This document shows positions 62,069 to 64,000 of a stretch of DNA of 64,000 bases, piece after piece. Under the pieces are notes generated by a model. It saw only the letters and a program-made list of their open reading frames with translations. It was not told where the DNA came from and did no database searches. The stretch's first letter is position 1. Each line of letters starts with the position of its first letter. Both the position numbers and the translations under genes were made by a program. This stretch comes from a virus: positions 59,617 to 123,616 of the IMG/VR virus record IMGVR_UViG_3300037112_000155. One strand, given 5' to 3'.

Positions 62069-63852
62069 ATACAGCTTCCAAAGACGAACTTCGAGAATTT
62101 GAGAAGAGCACGATCCCCGAGCGATTTGACCTAAGCGCTCCTTCGACAAATGTGTTGCTGCCCGGGACAGCCGCCTCGGTTAGCCGGAGAGGCGATCAGT
62201 CTGTCGAAATCGATTGGCCGAAAGAGGGTGTGGGCGCTACTACGCCTTCGGCAGAGAATATTCTCGCGGGTATTGAGCGATCGGTGCGTCGGCACAGCGA
62301 TCGCTTCCCACGTAGTGGTCGCGCACATGCAAATCTTGGGATTGCTCTCTTGAAGCAGGGTCAACCCGATGAGGCCTTGAAGGAATTAGAAACCGCCTTG
62401 GAACTTGACCCAGGAAACTACCTGGCCAGCATAACTCTCGCTCGGTTACATTTCGAAGCGGGACGTACGGTTGAGGCGGAACGCTGGTATGAGAAATTGC
62501 TTGCTACCTACCCTGATAACCCAGCTGTCGAAGTCGGATTATCAAACGTCCTAATTCAGGCAGGACGCTTCGAAGATGCAAACACACATCTCTCAAAGGC
62601 GGCAACTCTTAGTCCACGCGATCCGTATGTGCGCTTCCTCTTAGGCATCATGTGTCTCCAGAGGTCGGACCTTCGCCGTGCATTGAATGAGTTTCGTGCC
62701 GCCTCACATTTGGACTTTCGCAGCCCGCAGCTCTACCACTCAATGGGAGTCGCGTACGCTCTTCAGGGTGATCATTCTCGTGCTGAAAAGGCATTCAAGA
62801 CGGCCCTCGCTTTGGCGCCTGACTCAGCGACAACCGTGATCAGCCTCGCCGGAACTTTGCTCACGTTTGATAAATCTGATCAAGCGATTGAAATGTTGCA
62901 AGATTTCGTAGAACGGCATCCAGCGGATATACAAGCGCGTGATCAGTTGGCTGCTGCCTACATGCAATCGAAGCGGCATTCGATGGCAAGATCGCAAATC
63001 GTAAGAATTCTCGAATTGGGAGGGGATACGCTTTCCAGCGATGAGGTTGGGCGCGCCCATTCAAACATCGCGGTAACTTTCGTACATGAGAAGTCTTTTG
63101 ATAGAGCCGTTGTCGAACTGAAGCTTGCAATTGAGAAAGCGCCGAGAAACTCTCATATCCCGTATGACAATTTGGCTCGCGTGTATGGGCTAACGAGCAG
63201 AAAGCCTCTCGCTATAAAGGTATTGGAGCACGCGGTCGAACTGTTCCCTTCTAGTCGAGAAACGCGCTCACTCTTAAGCATCTTTTATGCTGAACAAGAT
63301 AATTACCCAGAAGCAATCTTGCAGATTGAAGCACTACGAACGTTCGGCCCGCTTTCTGCTGACAACTATGCATCGCTCGGAAGCTATTACGGTGAAGCTG
63401 GTTTTGGAGAGAAGGCGATCCAACTGTTGATGGAGGGATATGCTCAATATCCCAAGTCTTTCTCCATCATCAACAACTTATCCTATTTCTTGCTAATGGA
63501 AGGTCAGACTGCTCAGGCCAAACATGTTCTAGACTCCAGGCCAAGGAACGTTGATGACCATGTTGAGTTGATTGCGACTATAGGTCTTCTGCACCTGAGG
63601 GAAGGAGATTATGAGGCAGGCCGCCGGTTGTACAAACGTGCTGAGAATATGGCGGCCAAGACTTCAAGACGAGATCTAGCTCGACAAGTAAGGCAGAAAA
63701 TGCATCTAGAATTGGCCCGATACCACTTCGAGCAAGGCGACTACGCTGCGACTCAGCGTGAAATACGCGCAGGATTGCAAGAGAAGAAAGGTCGGCGGGT
63801 CTTCATCAGACAGTTAGAGATACTAGCCAAGTCACTTGAGGCCCGAGCTTGA
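62065..63852 (+). CDS. Tetratricopeptide-repeat protein, 595 aa
   Basis: ATG at 62065 overlaps the kinase stop. Residues about 85-560 contain at least 11 TPR units (AHANLGIALLKQGQPDEALK; YHSMGVAYALQGDHSRAEK; and similar). The first 80 residues are polar and possibly disordered, a likely kinase target or linker. TPR arrays bind proteins; with the kinase it may form a sensor-effector pair. No enzymatic domain visible. Confidence 0.88.
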   Translation: MNTASKDELREFEKSTIPERFDLSAPSTNVLLPGTAASVSRRGDQSVEIDWPKEGVGATTPSAENILAGIERSVRRHSDRFPRSGRAHANLGIALLKQGQPDEALKELETALELDPGNYLASITLARLHFEAGRTVEAERWYEKLLATYPDNPAVEVGLSNVLIQAGRFEDANTHLSKAATLSPRDPYVRFLLGIMCLQRSDLRRALNEFRAASHLDFRSPQLYHSMGVAYALQGDHSRAEKAFKTALALAPDSATTVISLAGTLLTFDKSDQAIEMLQDFVERHPADIQARDQLAAAYMQSKRHSMARSQIVRILELGGDTLSSDEVGRAHSNIAVTFVHEKSFDRAVVELKLAIEKAPRNSHIPYDNLARVYGLTSRKPLAIKVLEHAVELFPSSRETRSLLSIFYAEQDNYPEAILQIEALRTFGPLSADNYASLGSYYGEAGFGEKAIQLLMEGYAQYPKSFSIINNLSYFLLMEGQTAQAKHVLDSRPRNVDDHVELIATIGLLHLREGDYEAGRRLYKRAENMAAKTSRRDLARQVRQKMHLELARYHFEQGDYAATQREIRAGLQEKKGRRVFIRQLEILAKSLEARA

Positions 63853-63947
63853 TTGCCAGCGCAGTAAGCACTATATACGTTGATCACAATGAGGGCATCC
63901 ATCCGCTAATAGCGGATGGGATTGCGCGCGCATTCGTCGCAACGTGA
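63849..63947 (+). CDS. Small hypothetical protein, 32 aa
   Basis: TTG start overlaps the TPR stop (TTGA). Contains STIYVDHNEGIHPLIADGIA. No ribosome site; expression would need coupling. The next small frame begins in its stop. Confidence 0.35.
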   Translation: MIASAVSTIYVDHNEGIHPLIADGIARAFVAT

Positions 63948-64000
63948 TGATGGAATACGGCCTGATCTCGGCATCCCACAAGGAAGGAAGTAACTAATGG
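63948..64000 (+). other. Right edge with next gene start
   Basis: AAGGAAG followed by ATG at 63997, probably the first codon of the next gene in the unit; only one codon is visible. Confidence 0.4.

Noticed and set aside
1-64000. CRISPR arrays, insertion sequences, rRNA
   Set aside because: No regularly spaced direct repeats, transposase motifs or rRNA sequences were seen; the few repeats are isolated and short.

Overview
The window looks like part of a large, GC-rich tailed dsDNA bacteriophage genome. The evidence is about 110 tightly packed, mostly small genes with ATGA/TAATG-type overlaps, a phage-style set of nucleotide, RNA and DNA enzymes, several tRNA genes, a T4-type lysozyme, a major-capsid-like protein, and no ribosomal operon or bacterial housekeeping block. 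The GC content and Shine-Dalgarno usage fit a high-GC proteobacterial host, but host and phage family are inference. No terminase large subunit, portal, tail or DNA polymerase gene was recognised, so most virion and replication genes must lie outside the window.

Layout. (1) 1-14,055, all on the minus strand: three glycine-zipper proteins at the left edge, then a JAMM metallopeptidase, an HTH-metallophosphoesterase, a Cys-cluster protein, dCMP deaminase, a dual-specificity phosphatase, a C39-like peptidase, an MmcB-like PD-(D/E)XK protein, a GroES homologue and many small unknowns. Six copies of the 9-mer CTTTGGTAG lie upstream of genes here and look like a phage-specific control element. (2) 14,092-14,334: divergent region. 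(3) 14,335 onward, all on the plus strand: a 1,032-residue protein with a possible RdRP/YonO-like polymerase signature, a 0.6-kb hairpin-dense non-coding stretch, small unknowns, lysozyme, and a run of small membrane proteins (25.5-29 kb). (4) 30.7-41 kb: a 675-residue DUF2135-like protein, a LigD-like phosphoesterase-ligase fusion, a capsid-like protein, a macro-domain-like protein and a SLOG-like protein. (5) 41.7-50.4 kb: ThyX, polynucleotide kinase/phosphatase, CCA-adding enzyme, Rnl1-type RNA ligase, thioredoxin and a predicted nucleotidyltransferase, which together resemble an RNA-repair and nucleotide-supply cassette. (6) 50.7-60.5 kb: small unknowns, structured non-coding stretches, a histidine phosphatase, a SPOUT methyltransferase and tRNAs (Asn, Met/Ile2, Trp-like, Gln, Glu, a broken His-like gene, and one tRNA whose anticodon loop is 57 nt). 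(7) 60.6-63.9 kb: an AT-richer three-gene unit (XRE regulator, Hanks-type Ser/Thr kinase, TPR protein) with its own sigma70-like promoter and operator palindrome, next to the broken tRNA-His; it looks imported.

Functionally, the recognised genes suggest nucleotide synthesis (dCMP deaminase, ThyX, thioredoxin), repair of cleaved RNA (kinase/phosphatase, ligase, CCA enzyme, tRNAs, methyltransferase), DNA repair (ligase fusion, MmcB-like), host takeover or counter-defence candidates (JAMM, macro-like, SLOG-like, DUF4326), and possibly a private transcription system: the polymerase-like protein, three recurring intergenic motifs and many structured intergenic RNAs. All functional statements rest on motif reading by eye; no database search was possible.
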